Assembly: GCA_910585615.1 (NCBI GenBank)
Contig: CAJUFO010000016.1
Span: 1 to 64,000, forward strand
Source of the DNA: an uncultured Acetatifactor sp.
Lineage (GTDB): Bacteria > Bacillota > Clostridia > Lachnospirales > Lachnospiraceae
DNA: 64,000 nt
Direction: 5' to 3'
In this document: positions 34,333-43,183 of the stretch, piece by piece
How positions within the stretch are numbered: position 1 is the stretch's first letter
Layout of the letters: each line of letters begins with the position of its first letter
Position numbers and translations under genes: made by a program
The notes under the pieces: model-generated
The model's input: the letters and a program-made list of their open reading frames with translations, nothing else
Told to the model about the DNA's origin: nothing
Databases searched by the model: none

Positions 34333-35148
34333 TTAGAATTTCAGTTGAATTGGTTTATGTGTCACCCTTTTATCTAAAGGAGGCAATTCCATATAATCAT
34401 TCCCATATTGCTGCATTAAATAATCTTCAATCCCACCTGGAATATAATATGTTTTTCCTTCAAATTCACATTTCTTTAAGGGAAAATATATGCCTTTCTC
34501 CATCACTGCTGCAGTTGAACTTTCATCATATTGCGCAATATAGTTTGCATCTTTATAATCAATATCTGCAACCATTAATTTCTTTAAAATTTTTAGAATA
34601 TCTTTATTAGGTAAAAGCCACCATGGAAAAGATAGGGCACAATCAAGGCAGAATTTAATCCCTCCCTCCTTCTGCCTATAAAGTTTAGGACATGCTTTAA
34701 GTTTTAAAACATGCTTTAAGTAATTAATTATTTTCCTTTTAAGCTTATAACTTACTCCTTCTGAATTTTTAACCAAATCCAATGGAAATATATCAATGTA
34801 TATGCCATTATTTTTATACTTTTTCTCGGCAATACTTTCTACAAAAATTGTTCCCCTTTTTCTTACTTTGGCAAATGTAAGAAAATAGCTATCTTCTGTT
34901 TCTTCTGATTGAATGCTAAACTGAGCATCCGTTTGGCACTTCATAATTGATATAAATTTTTCATAATCATCTCGTGGCATCGCTATATCCATATCATCAT
35001 CCCATGGAATAAATCCTTTATGCCGATATGCCCCCAGTGCAGATCCATATATCAGACAGTATTGTATATTATGCTTTTCGCACAAAGAGACAACGTAATC
35101 CAAAATTTCAATTAATGTAACATGTAACTTTTCAATATCGAAATTCAT
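34333..35148 (-). CDS. licD: LicD-family phosphotransferase
   Basis: 271 residues with the full LicD signature: IQYCLIYGSALGAYRHKG, then FIPWDDDMDIAMPRDDYEKF. LicD proteins use CDP-choline to put phosphocholine on teichoic acid or LPS. In this locus, with a complete CMP-AEP route, transfer of AEP onto the surface glycan is the natural inference. The gene is AT-rich. RBS GAGGGC before the ATG. It lies 93 bp upstream of pepM in the direction of transcription, and the acyltransferase remnant lies before it. Confidence 0.88.
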   Translation of the reverse strand: MNFDIEKLHVTLIEILDYVVSLCEKHNIQYCLIYGSALGAYRHKGFIPWDDDMDIAMPRDDYEKFISIMKCQTDAQFSIQSEETEDSYFLTFAKVRKRGTIFVESIAEKKYKNNGIYIDIFPLDLVKNSEGVSYKLKRKIINYLKHVLKLKACPKLYRQKEGGIKFCLDCALSFPWWLLPNKDILKILKKLMVADIDYKDANYIAQYDESSTAAVMEKGIYFPLKKCEFEGKTYYIPGGIEDYLMQQYGNDYMELPPLDKRVTHKPIQLKF

Positions 35149-35272
35149 GGGAAGCCCTCTTTCTCCTTTTCAGAAATCTACGACTTTCTTTCCTAAAGGT
35201 TATCCAGTCATCAAATCACACTCCATTTCAAACATTTTTACTGCAAAACATCATTTTTTCTTTCGCCCATTT

Positions 35273-35728
35273 TTAAAAATAGTTCGCTACTAGCCTATAT
35301 CTATGCACTGTCCTATATGCTGCTGAAATGACAATTGTCATTAATGTTACAACAAGGAATATGCGCAATCCTTTTACTATAATTCCCAAAAATATTAAAC
35401 AGCTTCCACTGTATACATACATATGAAGAAAGAAACCATTAATAGTAACCAATGCTCCGATGTCGGTAAAGAAAGTGAAATTTCATGAAGCAATTGCTCT
35501 GTTTTAGATGCTATTAAAAACCCAGATGCAACAAAAAATGGTACAGCCAATGTTTTGCATCCCCCAGATATTCTGAGCATTCGAATTAGTACAATATTTA
35601 AAGGGATTGACATGTATAGCAATAACCACTATTGCCATAATAAATTTAAAGACCTCGATGGAATAATATCTCCCGTTTTCATTCGATCTTACCACAACGT
35701 AAATGCCCTCGCAAACCACCTGCTTCAT
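35273..35728 (-). pseudogene. Decayed acyltransferase-3-like gene
   Basis: Three pieces in different frames read as one shrunken membrane acyltransferase. The first (from 35728) contains YYSIEVFKFIMAIVVIAIHVNPF, the usual N-terminal helix with the active-site His. The second (about 35622-35395) contains RISGGCKTLAVPFFVASGFL, the next family block. The third (to the stop at 35273) reads FLGIIVKGLRIFLVVTLMTI and ends VHRYRLVANYF, a C-terminal helix. At least two frameshifts and a large internal deletion are needed. A functional product is very unlikely. Confidence 0.7.
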
Positions 35729-35788
35729 GTCCTGCTAGGTACAGGAGCTAAGGTTGTTAGCGCTTTAAGCTCCCAACCCAATTTTAAA

Positions 35789-37366
35789 CTAACACCTCAC
35801 ATATTTAGGTGTCGTAATAAATCCAAGATTTATTTCGTTTGAGAATTCTTTTAAGACTTTCTGCATACCTCCATTGATTGCGTCAAGCACTGTATTTCTA
35901 GTAAAAAAAACCATATTGTCCTTGCCGTAATTTTCACGGGCATCATGTGAATATCCATCTATTCCAGCCAGATAGATTTCACTCACGCCTTGCATCATCA
36001 AGAAGCGAATCGCCATCAAAGCCGCATTGTCCCGGACAGCCTCCTCGGCATTCAGCAGGTCGCGGTATTTGACTTGACAATATACGTTATCTGAAGCAAT
36101 ATTTGAAGTGACGATGCATCGTGCCCTGCTCTCTTCAGAAAGTTCCCGAAAGCGCCGTAGGTTCGAGGTAAAGATAAAATCGGCCTTAAGACAATCATAG
36201 TCATAATTGATTGTGAATACTACAACATCGTTTTTTGCTACAAAGTCCACAATCTTATCTTTCTCCTCAACGGAGCTCTTGCCCGGACCTATAACCAATA
36301 CTTTTCTATCCTTCAGCCGCTCTTTCAGCTCTGTCACATGCTTTTCCTGTGTCTTCCCTTTTTCCATGTACTGGAGGTAGAGCCCTTCAATATAAGCCTT
36401 GTCATAAGAAACCTTCTTCTCTTCTTCCATCATATCGAAGATATCGTTCATGCCCTCGATGGTGAGCGTCTTCTTGTCATCAAGGTATCCCGCATAGTTT
36501 GGATGGGCATTGTGGATGGCAGATATGTAGTTAGGAAGGGAATATCCCCAGTAATTCCTCTGATAAAATTCATTCAGGATTTCATCAATGAGCGCCAACA
36601 ACGGTCTCAGCTGATAATTCTTCCCTACATTTTCATTCAGGTAGTCCACGAACAGCTCTGTATTCAGATTACCGGCTCCGCGCCCCATGCCGAAAACTGA
36701 GGAGTCGATAATCAGATTACGGTTGGTCTGAATCGATGTCAGCTCCTGCGCGTTCGAATAAGCCAGCTGCATATTGTTGTGGCTGTGGAAACCAATCCAG
36801 ATGTTCTCTTTCAGGTTGTGCTCAACCATGTAAAAGAACCTGGTGAGATCCTTGCCCTTCATCATTCCAAAGCTGTCGACAATGTAAAAAGCATAAGGCT
36901 CAAACATATTGACGCTATGTATCAAGTCCAAGAACTCCTGATCGGTATAGCTAAGGGATACCATCGCCTGTATAAAGACAAGATACCCTTTTTCCTGAAC
37001 CTTCCTACACAGCTCAAGCGCATCTTTCAAATCCTTCTTATGGAACGCAATCCTGATGCCGTCAATAGATGACCCGTCATAAGGCGGGAGGTCATCAACG
37101 CTGTATTCGCCGTAATTCATCATGGCAACAAAGATTTTACCCTCCCGGTTGCCTGGAATCACCCTTGCCGCCTCTTCAATTGTAGTAAACTTGGTCACAT
37201 TTGGATTGTATGAAGCCCTATCTGTAATGAATCCACATTCGATGATATCAATGCCGGCCTCCAAAAGACCGTATGTAATCTTTCTGGCATTTTCTAATCC
37301 GAACGTCCATTCATTGCAATATCCGCCATCCCTTAGGGTGCAGTCCAGTACATGAATCTTGTTCAT
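35789..37366 (-). CDS. HMGL-type aldolase with C-terminal Rossmann-like (DUF115/GT42-like) domain
   Basis: 525 residues. The N-terminal half (about 1-300) is a DRE-TIM aldolase of the HMGL/4-hydroxy-2-oxovalerate aldolase kind: HVLDCTLRDGGYCNEWTFG gives the D-R-metal motif, FHSHNNMQLAYSNA gives the HxH metal ligands, and SVFGMGRGAGNLNTE the C-terminal loop. The second part (about 360-525) begins KVLVIGPGKSS and has YLAGIDGYSHDARENYG, reminiscent of DUF115 and of family 42 sialyltransferases. Together with the two CMP-sugar synthetases that precede it in transcription, it may make a keto-deoxy sugar acid from pyruvate and an aldehyde; this is inference. ATG at 37366 follows GGAGG. Confidence 0.75.
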   Translation of the reverse strand: MNKIHVLDCTLRDGGYCNEWTFGLENARKITYGLLEAGIDIIECGFITDRASYNPNVTKFTTIEEAARVIPGNREGKIFVAMMNYGEYSVDDLPPYDGSSIDGIRIAFHKKDLKDALELCRKVQEKGYLVFIQAMVSLSYTDQEFLDLIHSVNMFEPYAFYIVDSFGMMKGKDLTRFFYMVEHNLKENIWIGFHSHNNMQLAYSNAQELTSIQTNRNLIIDSSVFGMGRGAGNLNTELFVDYLNENVGKNYQLRPLLALIDEILNEFYQRNYWGYSLPNYISAIHNAHPNYAGYLDDKKTLTIEGMNDIFDMMEEEKKVSYDKAYIEGLYLQYMEKGKTQEKHVTELKERLKDRKVLVIGPGKSSVEEKDKIVDFVAKNDVVVFTINYDYDCLKADFIFTSNLRRFRELSEESRARCIVTSNIASDNVYCQVKYRDLLNAEEAVRDNAALMAIRFLMMQGVSEIYLAGIDGYSHDARENYGKDNMVFFTRNTVLDAINGGMQKVLKEFSNEINLGFITTPKYVRC

Positions 37367-37385
37367 GATGAATCCTCCGTAGAAA

Positions 37386-38150
37386 TTATTGATTGCTAGT
37401 TTCACCTGCCGCAATCCTTGCAGCAACAATAGACCTCACCTTTTCAAGGTCATTTTGTGTATCGACGGCCACAGTCCCGGAATCGACCTCGATATACTGT
37501 ACTTTATAGCCGTTCTCAATGAATCGGAGGATTTCGATATCCTCTATCGCTTCCGCTTTTGCCTTGCCATATTTCACTCCATAACCATAATAGAACTGCA
37601 GCGCTTCCGGCTTGAAGCCGTATACACAGACCTGTTTATAATAAGAATAGTCGATGCTCCCTTTCGGGTAGGGGGCAGTCGCGCGGGTCAGATAGATTCC
37701 TATGCCCTCCCTGTTCGTAATGACCTTCGGTACAGTGAAGTTCACTACGTCTACAGGGTCTTTGATCTTGGTCATGAGATTCGAAACCTGAAGATTCGGA
37801 TCCGAATAAAAGGGCTCAATTGCTGCCCTGATTGTCGATGGTTCAAGGAGGGGCTCGTCCCCTTGGATATTGACAATAAGGTCTGCCGGAATCTTCTGGG
37901 CGACTTCCCCGATACGGTCAGTGCCTGTCTTATGATGCCCTGAAGTCATCAATGCCTTGATGCCAAGTTCAGCACAGACACCAAAAATCCTTTTATCGTC
38001 AGTAGCTACGTAGACTGCATTGAAATCTTCCACTTTTCTGCATTGCTGGTATACCCACCATATCATCGGCTTCCCGCAGATGTCCGCCAGGGGTTTCCCG
38101 GGGAAACGGGACGATTTGTAACGTGCAGGGATGACTCCTATGATTTTCAT
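37386..38150 (-). CDS. CMP-keto-sugar synthetase (KdsB-like cytidylyltransferase)
   Basis: 254 residues with the KdsB layout: VIPARYKSSRFPGKPLADI at the nucleotide loop, YVATDD, HKTGTDRIGEV, VNIQGDEPLLEP and TRATAPYP. KdsB forms CMP-KDO from CTP and KDO. The organism looks Gram-positive with no LPS genes here, so the substrate is probably another 2-keto-3-deoxy sugar acid of the surface glycan. It overlaps the next cytidylyltransferase by four bases and is followed by the aldolase (20 bp). Confidence 0.82.
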   Translation of the reverse strand: MKIIGVIPARYKSSRFPGKPLADICGKPMIWWVYQQCRKVEDFNAVYVATDDKRIFGVCAELGIKALMTSGHHKTGTDRIGEVAQKIPADLIVNIQGDEPLLEPSTIRAAIEPFYSDPNLQVSNLMTKIKDPVDVVNFTVPKVITNREGIGIYLTRATAPYPKGSIDYSYYKQVCVYGFKPEALQFYYGYGVKYGKAKAEAIEDIEILRFIENGYKVQYIEVDSGTVAVDTQNDLEKVRSIVAARIAAGETSNQ

Positions 38151-38890
38151 GCCGCTGCACCTCCTATCGAATCAACAGAATAAACGTCGATTTCAAAAGG
38201 GGTGCTATGCTGCATAGGTCTATCAATCTTTAAAGTACCCCCCCGAAGAATATGATTATAGATTGCGTCCGCAATCATGAAATCTTCTTCTTCGTCAATA
38301 TCGATTGCCTCAATTTCACTGACTTCCACAATAAAAGGGGCTTCACCTATACGACGATTGTGTTTTTTCATTACATCGGATTTATAGATATAAAATCCGC
38401 TGGTCTCCTCATAGTAGGCAGGAAGATCTTGGGTCCGAGGTATATCGTCCAATTCATAGTTAAAAGGCATTCCGTCTTTCCATAAAAAATCCTGAAGCTT
38501 TTTCGCGGCAAAAGACGAGTCATGGTCTCCCGATACCACTGCTCTAAGGCCCTGTTCTATTGCTTTTTTGGAGATGAACGGAGCCGTCGCGTGAGACATT
38601 ATGTATATGTCTGCCGGGACATCAGTTAAAAAGCGTTGGAGAACCTCATTCATTTTAGTCGTGTCCTGATCAAGGGATTCAGGCCTTTGCAGGTACTTAA
38701 CACCCTTCGGCAGATACTCCTGAATGCAAGGGTTGCTGCAGTAGGCATACACAGCTTCTATTCCCTTAACTGTCAAAAGCGTCGATAATATGTAATGGCA
38801 TAACGGCTTCCCGTTTGTGAATGATTTTGTATTCTTTTGCGGGAGTCTCTGATTGTTGAGTTTCATCGGTACAACAGCTATAGTTTTCAT
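38147..38890 (-). CDS. Second CMP-sugar synthetase (NeuA-like cytidylyltransferase)
   Basis: 247 residues of the acylneuraminate cytidylyltransferase superfamily: AVVPMKLNNQRLPQKNTKSF (a variant of the usual R-S-K-x-x-x-x-K-N loop), YIMSHATAPFISKKAIEQ, SSFAAKKLQDFLW and EETSGFYIYKSDVM. It should activate an acidic sugar with CTP. Two adjacent cytidylyltransferases may serve two sugars or one may have diverged. ATG at 38890 behind GGAG is preferred. It lies 31 bp behind the DUF115 gene. Confidence 0.8.
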   Translation of the reverse strand: MKTIAVVPMKLNNQRLPQKNTKSFTNGKPLCHYILSTLLTVKGIEAVYAYCSNPCIQEYLPKGVKYLQRPESLDQDTTKMNEVLQRFLTDVPADIYIMSHATAPFISKKAIEQGLRAVVSGDHDSSFAAKKLQDFLWKDGMPFNYELDDIPRTQDLPAYYEETSGFYIYKSDVMKKHNRRIGEAPFIVEVSEIEAIDIDEEEDFMIADAIYNHILRGGTLKIDRPMQHSTPFEIDVYSVDSIGGAAA

Positions 38891-38921
38891 ACTCTTCTTC
38901 TCCATATCAAATCAATTTTCA

Positions 38922-39716
38922 TTACTTTGCTTCGTCTGCCAATATCACTTCCAAGTTCACACGTTCAAACACCTCTAAATGACCACCACGTGTTGCATTA
39001 TAAATCCTGAAGCCATGCTCACGTGAATATTTTTCTGCATATTCGTAAGCAATTTCCATCTCCCAGATACCCGCAGGTAATGATTGGCTTGTATCCTTTA
39101 GATTTCCAAAGTATGATTCCGCATTCTTATCAACAGCCACTTTCCCATCTTTACTGACCATATTTCTATAATAATGATCAGCGCCAATTATATAGATTCT
39201 GTTGAAGCCCATATACCGGGCCAATTCAATCATTACATATGTGGTAGTCCCGATGGTATATATTCCTTTCGTCAGGTCCTCGGAAAACCGTGGATTCTCC
39301 AAGTATCTTCTACTATGCCAGCTATGGATGTAGCAGGACGGTCCACTGAATTTATGATATATGAACCTTCCCTGCTCCCGAAAGAACTTCATTTCAGCCG
39401 GAGTCGAGTCTGCTCCTTCCAACACACCCTCCAGCTTTGCGACACCTTCATCGAACAATGCATAGAAAGTGGGCCTCCACTCCGTTTCTGGGTACATCCC
39501 ATACACTCGGTTACATGCAAATGAAATCTCACCTTTCAGCATATCCAAATCGCTTGCTTTCAAGCTAGGTCCATTGCAGACAATAAAGCACCTTCCCCCC
39601 TTATATTTGCCTTTATAGTTCTCCAATATCCTATTAGATTTTTTCTTTTCGCCCGAAATATGGGCAATATTAACAGAAAATATATAGCCTAATTTTTGTC
39701 TAATCCCTAACCCCAT
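38922..39716 (-). CDS. DUF115/GT42-like protein, probable CMP-sugar transferase
   Basis: 264 residues. CFIVCNGPSLKASDLDML followed by ISFACNRVYGMYP resembles the start of DUF115/Maf proteins and of GT42 sialyltransferases (N-G-P-S-L-K ... C-N). A second block, GFNRIYIIGADHYY, is also typical. These families bind CMP-activated acidic sugars, and the next two genes encode CMP-sugar synthetases, so transfer of that sugar is a reasonable inference. It overlaps the flippase end by 17 bases; AAGGAG lies ten bases before the ATG. Confidence 0.75.
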   Translation of the reverse strand: MGLGIRQKLGYIFSVNIAHISGEKKKSNRILENYKGKYKGGRCFIVCNGPSLKASDLDMLKGEISFACNRVYGMYPETEWRPTFYALFDEGVAKLEGVLEGADSTPAEMKFFREQGRFIYHKFSGPSCYIHSWHSRRYLENPRFSEDLTKGIYTIGTTTYVMIELARYMGFNRIYIIGADHYYRNMVSKDGKVAVDKNAESYFGNLKDTSQSLPAGIWEMEIAYEYAEKYSREHGFRIYNATRGGHLEVFERVNLEVILADEAK

Positions 39717-41151
39717 TTCGAAATTTCTCCTTTAGCATTCCTGCAATGTTCAGCGTCAGTTCATTCCCAATAAGACAGTTGACAAGCACATAAGTCATAC
39801 ATCCACCAATAAACGATAATATTGCTGCTATTAATAGCGGCAGTCCAAGGCATCTATCAATCAAATATACCGTACCACCCATTACTGTAGCAGAAAAAGC
39901 TCCTTGAATCACTGCCTTGAAATCGATAGTATATTTGAGCATTTTCTTCATTTTGATAAACTGATAGGCATTTACTATAAGTTCGCTGCAAATAGATGCA
40001 AGTGCCGCGCCTTTTCCTGCCAGTGACGGTATCAATATCGCGTTCAGCAATATATTGGCTAGCGCACCAGCAATGTAGGCCGGAAGCCTATGTCTCTCAT
40101 TACCTGTACAGAGCACAAGCTGATAGCACAGAAGATTCCCAAACCCGCTTATCACGACCAGTGGCACAAAAAGCTGGACAATTTCTGCTGATTCTGCAAA
40201 AGCTGCTCCATAAAGAATAGAAACCGCATCATCAGCTAGAATGAACAGCCCAACACTTAGCGGGAATAAGATAAATGACAGAATCTGGATTCCACGGTTT
40301 ATAAGTTCTCCAAATTCTTTCCGTCCGCTTCTATAGCAATAGCTTAACCTGGGCAGAAAGACAGCCGAAATCGCCGTCCCAACGCTTATAACAATATTTA
40401 CCGCTTTATGTGCGTTGGAGTAAAATCCCACCTGATCATCATTTGTCATTACTCCAAGCATCGTCGTATCAACCTTGCTGTACACCCCACTCAAAAATAT
40501 GCTTACTGCCAATATTGCTATTGATGCGAAATGCCTTTTTACTTTTAACTCTCTGAAATCAAAGGCGACATATTTTCGGGCATGTACAATGTTGAATATG
40601 TAGTTTCCCCCAGTGGCAAGGCTTGAAATCCATGCGTATAGTATGTAATCCTTTTGGGTTTTTACAAGAAGCAATAATGATATAAATGCCAGCACCTTGA
40701 TTGCTATGCTCCTACAGGAAATGTAAACATATTCCTCCTCTCCCTGGTACAGCCAATCTACATTAATATAATTGAAGAAAACCGCTGTACCACACGCAAT
40801 GTATAAACATATATCTGAAATACCGCTGTTTAAAGCAACCAGAAAAATATAGCCTACCACAGCGACTGTCGTCGATGCAGCATTGATTATCATTAATTCT
40901 GTAAATACTTTATTCAGCTTCTCCTGCTCCCCTCTCACCTTTGCAACTTCGCGTATACCATATGAAGGTATTCCCAATGCCGCAATCGTAACAAAGTATG
41001 AGGCTATATTCTGGGCATACGCAACCTTTCCTACTCCCGTCGGAAGCAGGATCCTGGAAACATATGCTGATGTCAGCAAAGGAAACAGTATATTGGCTAC
41101 AGTATAAATCACGTTGAAGATCGAGTTCTTAACCAGCGACTTCTGCTTCAT
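39700..41151 (-). CDS. wzx: Polysaccharide flippase (Wzx family)
   Basis: 483 residues with about fourteen membrane segments and the MVF/MATE-type opening KNSIFNVIYTVANILFPLLTSAYVSRIL typical of O-antigen and capsule flippases. It should move the undecaprenyl-linked repeat unit across the membrane. AT-rich. Its presence with a Wzy-like polymerase marks a Wzx/Wzy-dependent pathway. Confidence 0.9.
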   Translation of the reverse strand: MKQKSLVKNSIFNVIYTVANILFPLLTSAYVSRILLPTGVGKVAYAQNIASYFVTIAALGIPSYGIREVAKVRGEQEKLNKVFTELMIINAASTTVAVVGYIFLVALNSGISDICLYIACGTAVFFNYINVDWLYQGEEEYVYISCRSIAIKVLAFISLLLLVKTQKDYILYAWISSLATGGNYIFNIVHARKYVAFDFRELKVKRHFASIAILAVSIFLSGVYSKVDTTMLGVMTNDDQVGFYSNAHKAVNIVISVGTAISAVFLPRLSYCYRSGRKEFGELINRGIQILSFILFPLSVGLFILADDAVSILYGAAFAESAEIVQLFVPLVVISGFGNLLCYQLVLCTGNERHRLPAYIAGALANILLNAILIPSLAGKGAALASICSELIVNAYQFIKMKKMLKYTIDFKAVIQGAFSATVMGGTVYLIDRCLGLPLLIAAILSFIGGCMTYVLVNCLIGNELTLNIAGMLKEKFRNGVRD

Positions 41152-41208
41152 ATAATCAATCTAACACCTCTTTGCCCTTCCAGCCCCTATAATCCGTTTC
41201 CGCTACTG

Positions 41209-42000
41209 TTATTGTTTAGAGTGAACTATAAATCTTACAGTATTCTTAATTCCATTCTTCTGTATCTTATTCGCCACCCTAAAAGGGAAGGAGGCTATAC
41301 GTCTCAGCTTATATTGCACTGGCGTGTCTTGTGAATCGCACCGCTCAATATATAATATAATATCGTCTAGTTTTGAATGCCACGAAGCACAATAGTGATG
41401 TATCGTGACTGTATTCTCTGTAACATTCAGCCTTCCTGTCGTATAGTCCAGAGGGCAAAAGTATTCTGGTGGATATAGAGATACTCCTGCTATTTCTTCA
41501 ATTTCACCTTTTCCTCTGAATCCATGCTTCATAAGAATATCTGTCGTATATTCAACAACTGTCTGTTCATTTAATACTCCATTCTTTGCCGCAAAATGAA
41601 GAATATCGTAGAAATCTAAAATTTCCTTATACAATCCGAGACCGGAATATGTCCCTAGTCCAAGGCCAGGAGCACATTTATCGACTGCCTCACATCCCAT
41701 AAATGCACCTTTCGCAATGATGCCCCTCAAGTCCCGAACTATCTCTACATCCGTATCAAAATATAGCCCACCATAATTGTATAAAATCCAAAATCTGGCA
41801 TAATCACTGACGAACGCCCATTTTTTTGCTTCATAGGCTTCCCTCGTATACGCACAGCAATTCACATCGAAGTTACTTTCATTCCATTCCCTGATTTCAT
41901 AATCCGGCAAATACTCTTTCCAGGATGCAATGCACTTTTTTGATAATTCCGGTAAAGGATTTCCTCCAAACCAACAATAGTGTATTACCTTAGGTATCAT
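41209..42000 (-). CDS. GT32-type glycosyltransferase
   Basis: 263 residues. MIPKVIHYCWFGGNPLP, then WAFVSDYARFWILYNYGG and LYFDTDVEIV (DxD) are the signature of the GT32 / capsular polysaccharide DXD-sugar family. It adds one sugar of the repeat unit. It overlaps the polymerase gene by eleven bases. Confidence 0.88.
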   Translation of the reverse strand: MIPKVIHYCWFGGNPLPELSKKCIASWKEYLPDYEIREWNESNFDVNCCAYTREAYEAKKWAFVSDYARFWILYNYGGLYFDTDVEIVRDLRGIIAKGAFMGCEAVDKCAPGLGLGTYSGLGLYKEILDFYDILHFAAKNGVLNEQTVVEYTTDILMKHGFRGKGEIEEIAGVSLYPPEYFCPLDYTTGRLNVTENTVTIHHYCASWHSKLDDIILYIERCDSQDTPVQYKLRRIASFPFRVANKIQKNGIKNTVRFIVHSKQ

Positions 42001-43147
42001 AAACTGCTATTTTCATCCTTTCTCTTCTATGTGTCGCAGGCAGAGCTAAAATGTAAAGATAGGCAAAGTTATAATAAATTTCTACCATCTGGCTCTCACA
42101 AAATGCATAAAACGCCATCAAGAACGCTATCACTATGACTGCGTGTTCTCGTTCCACAATCGCTTTTCTAATTATCAGAATATATCCAAGCAGAAAAATC
42201 GCTGTAGGAATGATTCCCATAATCAGCAGCGACAGGGCATAAGTATTATCGCATGTAATAATCGCATTCCACTCATCCTGTATATTGTTATAAACACCTG
42301 CGCTTTCATGTAAACTCACATTTTGTCCGAACCATTTCAAGTCATACTTGTTGAACAAATAATAATTCAGAAATAACCTGTTCGTGACAATCAAATCCAG
42401 CGCCTTCAAAAAAGGCAGATTAGGCAGCATTTTTACCGCCCACCATGTAAACAGCAACACGGCAAATTGGCTGCTTTCCATTAAAAAATTGATAAATTTG
42501 ATGCTTTTTCCTTTTTTATTTAAATTCCACTTACATACGCCAATCACCACTGGTGTCAATACCATGATAAGTGCTACTGTCTTGCTTCCTGTAAATAAAA
42601 TAATTACGAGAGCCATTATCTCGAAAGCCGCGTAATCTTTACCTCTTACTTCTTCCTTCTCAGCCAGCCAGAGAAATAGAATAATCATTATAGTCTGTGC
42701 TGTAATATTGGGATGCCCATATCCAAATGCGGCCTTTCCTTTATTGCTTAAACCACTATCTGATATTCCTAATATCCATAATGCAACTGTAAACAAGAAT
42801 GTACTCGACATCGCGTTTCTACATACTCTGGCTATTCGCTTAAAAGGCACATCCTTCGCGCCTAAAATCAATAAAAGCCCTCTAAAATATGCTGCCTGTT
42901 CACTCTTTATATATCCAATAAAAAGAAGAAGGCCCAATGCCGCAAAGAGCGCGACCTGTTTCCGGCTATACTTCTTTTCAATAATCAAGAAAAAAAGTCC
43001 TAAATATAATGGAATCTGTATAAAATTATTTAACATAGTCAGATTTCCCAGGGTTGATATTATATATGTTTTGGACAACTCTCCAAGCATAATGAGCAGA
43101 AACAGTAAAATATCAAATTGGTATATCTTCTCTTTTTTAGTAGACAT
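41990..43147 (-). CDS. wzy: O-antigen/capsule polymerase-like membrane protein (Wzy)
   Basis: 385 residues, about ten to eleven membrane segments with one long loop (around residues 260-300, NYYLFNKYDLKWFGQNVS...). There is no strong family signature, as usual for Wzy, and the call rests on topology and place beside wzx and glycosyltransferases. Motif-like YGHPNITAQ ... in the middle is seen in some streptococcal Wzy proteins. Function as the repeat-unit polymerase is inferred. Confidence 0.65.
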   Translation of the reverse strand: MSTKKEKIYQFDILLFLLIMLGELSKTYIISTLGNLTMLNNFIQIPLYLGLFFLIIEKKYSRKQVALFAALGLLLFIGYIKSEQAAYFRGLLLILGAKDVPFKRIARVCRNAMSSTFLFTVALWILGISDSGLSNKGKAAFGYGHPNITAQTIMIILFLWLAEKEEVRGKDYAAFEIMALVIILFTGSKTVALIMVLTPVVIGVCKWNLNKKGKSIKFINFLMESSQFAVLLFTWWAVKMLPNLPFLKALDLIVTNRLFLNYYLFNKYDLKWFGQNVSLHESAGVYNNIQDEWNAIITCDNTYALSLLIMGIIPTAIFLLGYILIIRKAIVEREHAVIVIAFLMAFYAFCESQMVEIYYNFAYLYILALPATHRRERMKIAVYDT

Positions 43148-43183
43148 TTTCTTGCAACCCCCAATATAGTTAGGAAGTAATAT

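Noticed and set aside
37386..38150. Evidence for lipopolysaccharide (KDO) and so a Gram-negative host
   Set aside because: Only a KdsB-like activating enzyme is present, with no KdsA, WaaA or Lpx genes, and all other genes are of Firmicutes type.
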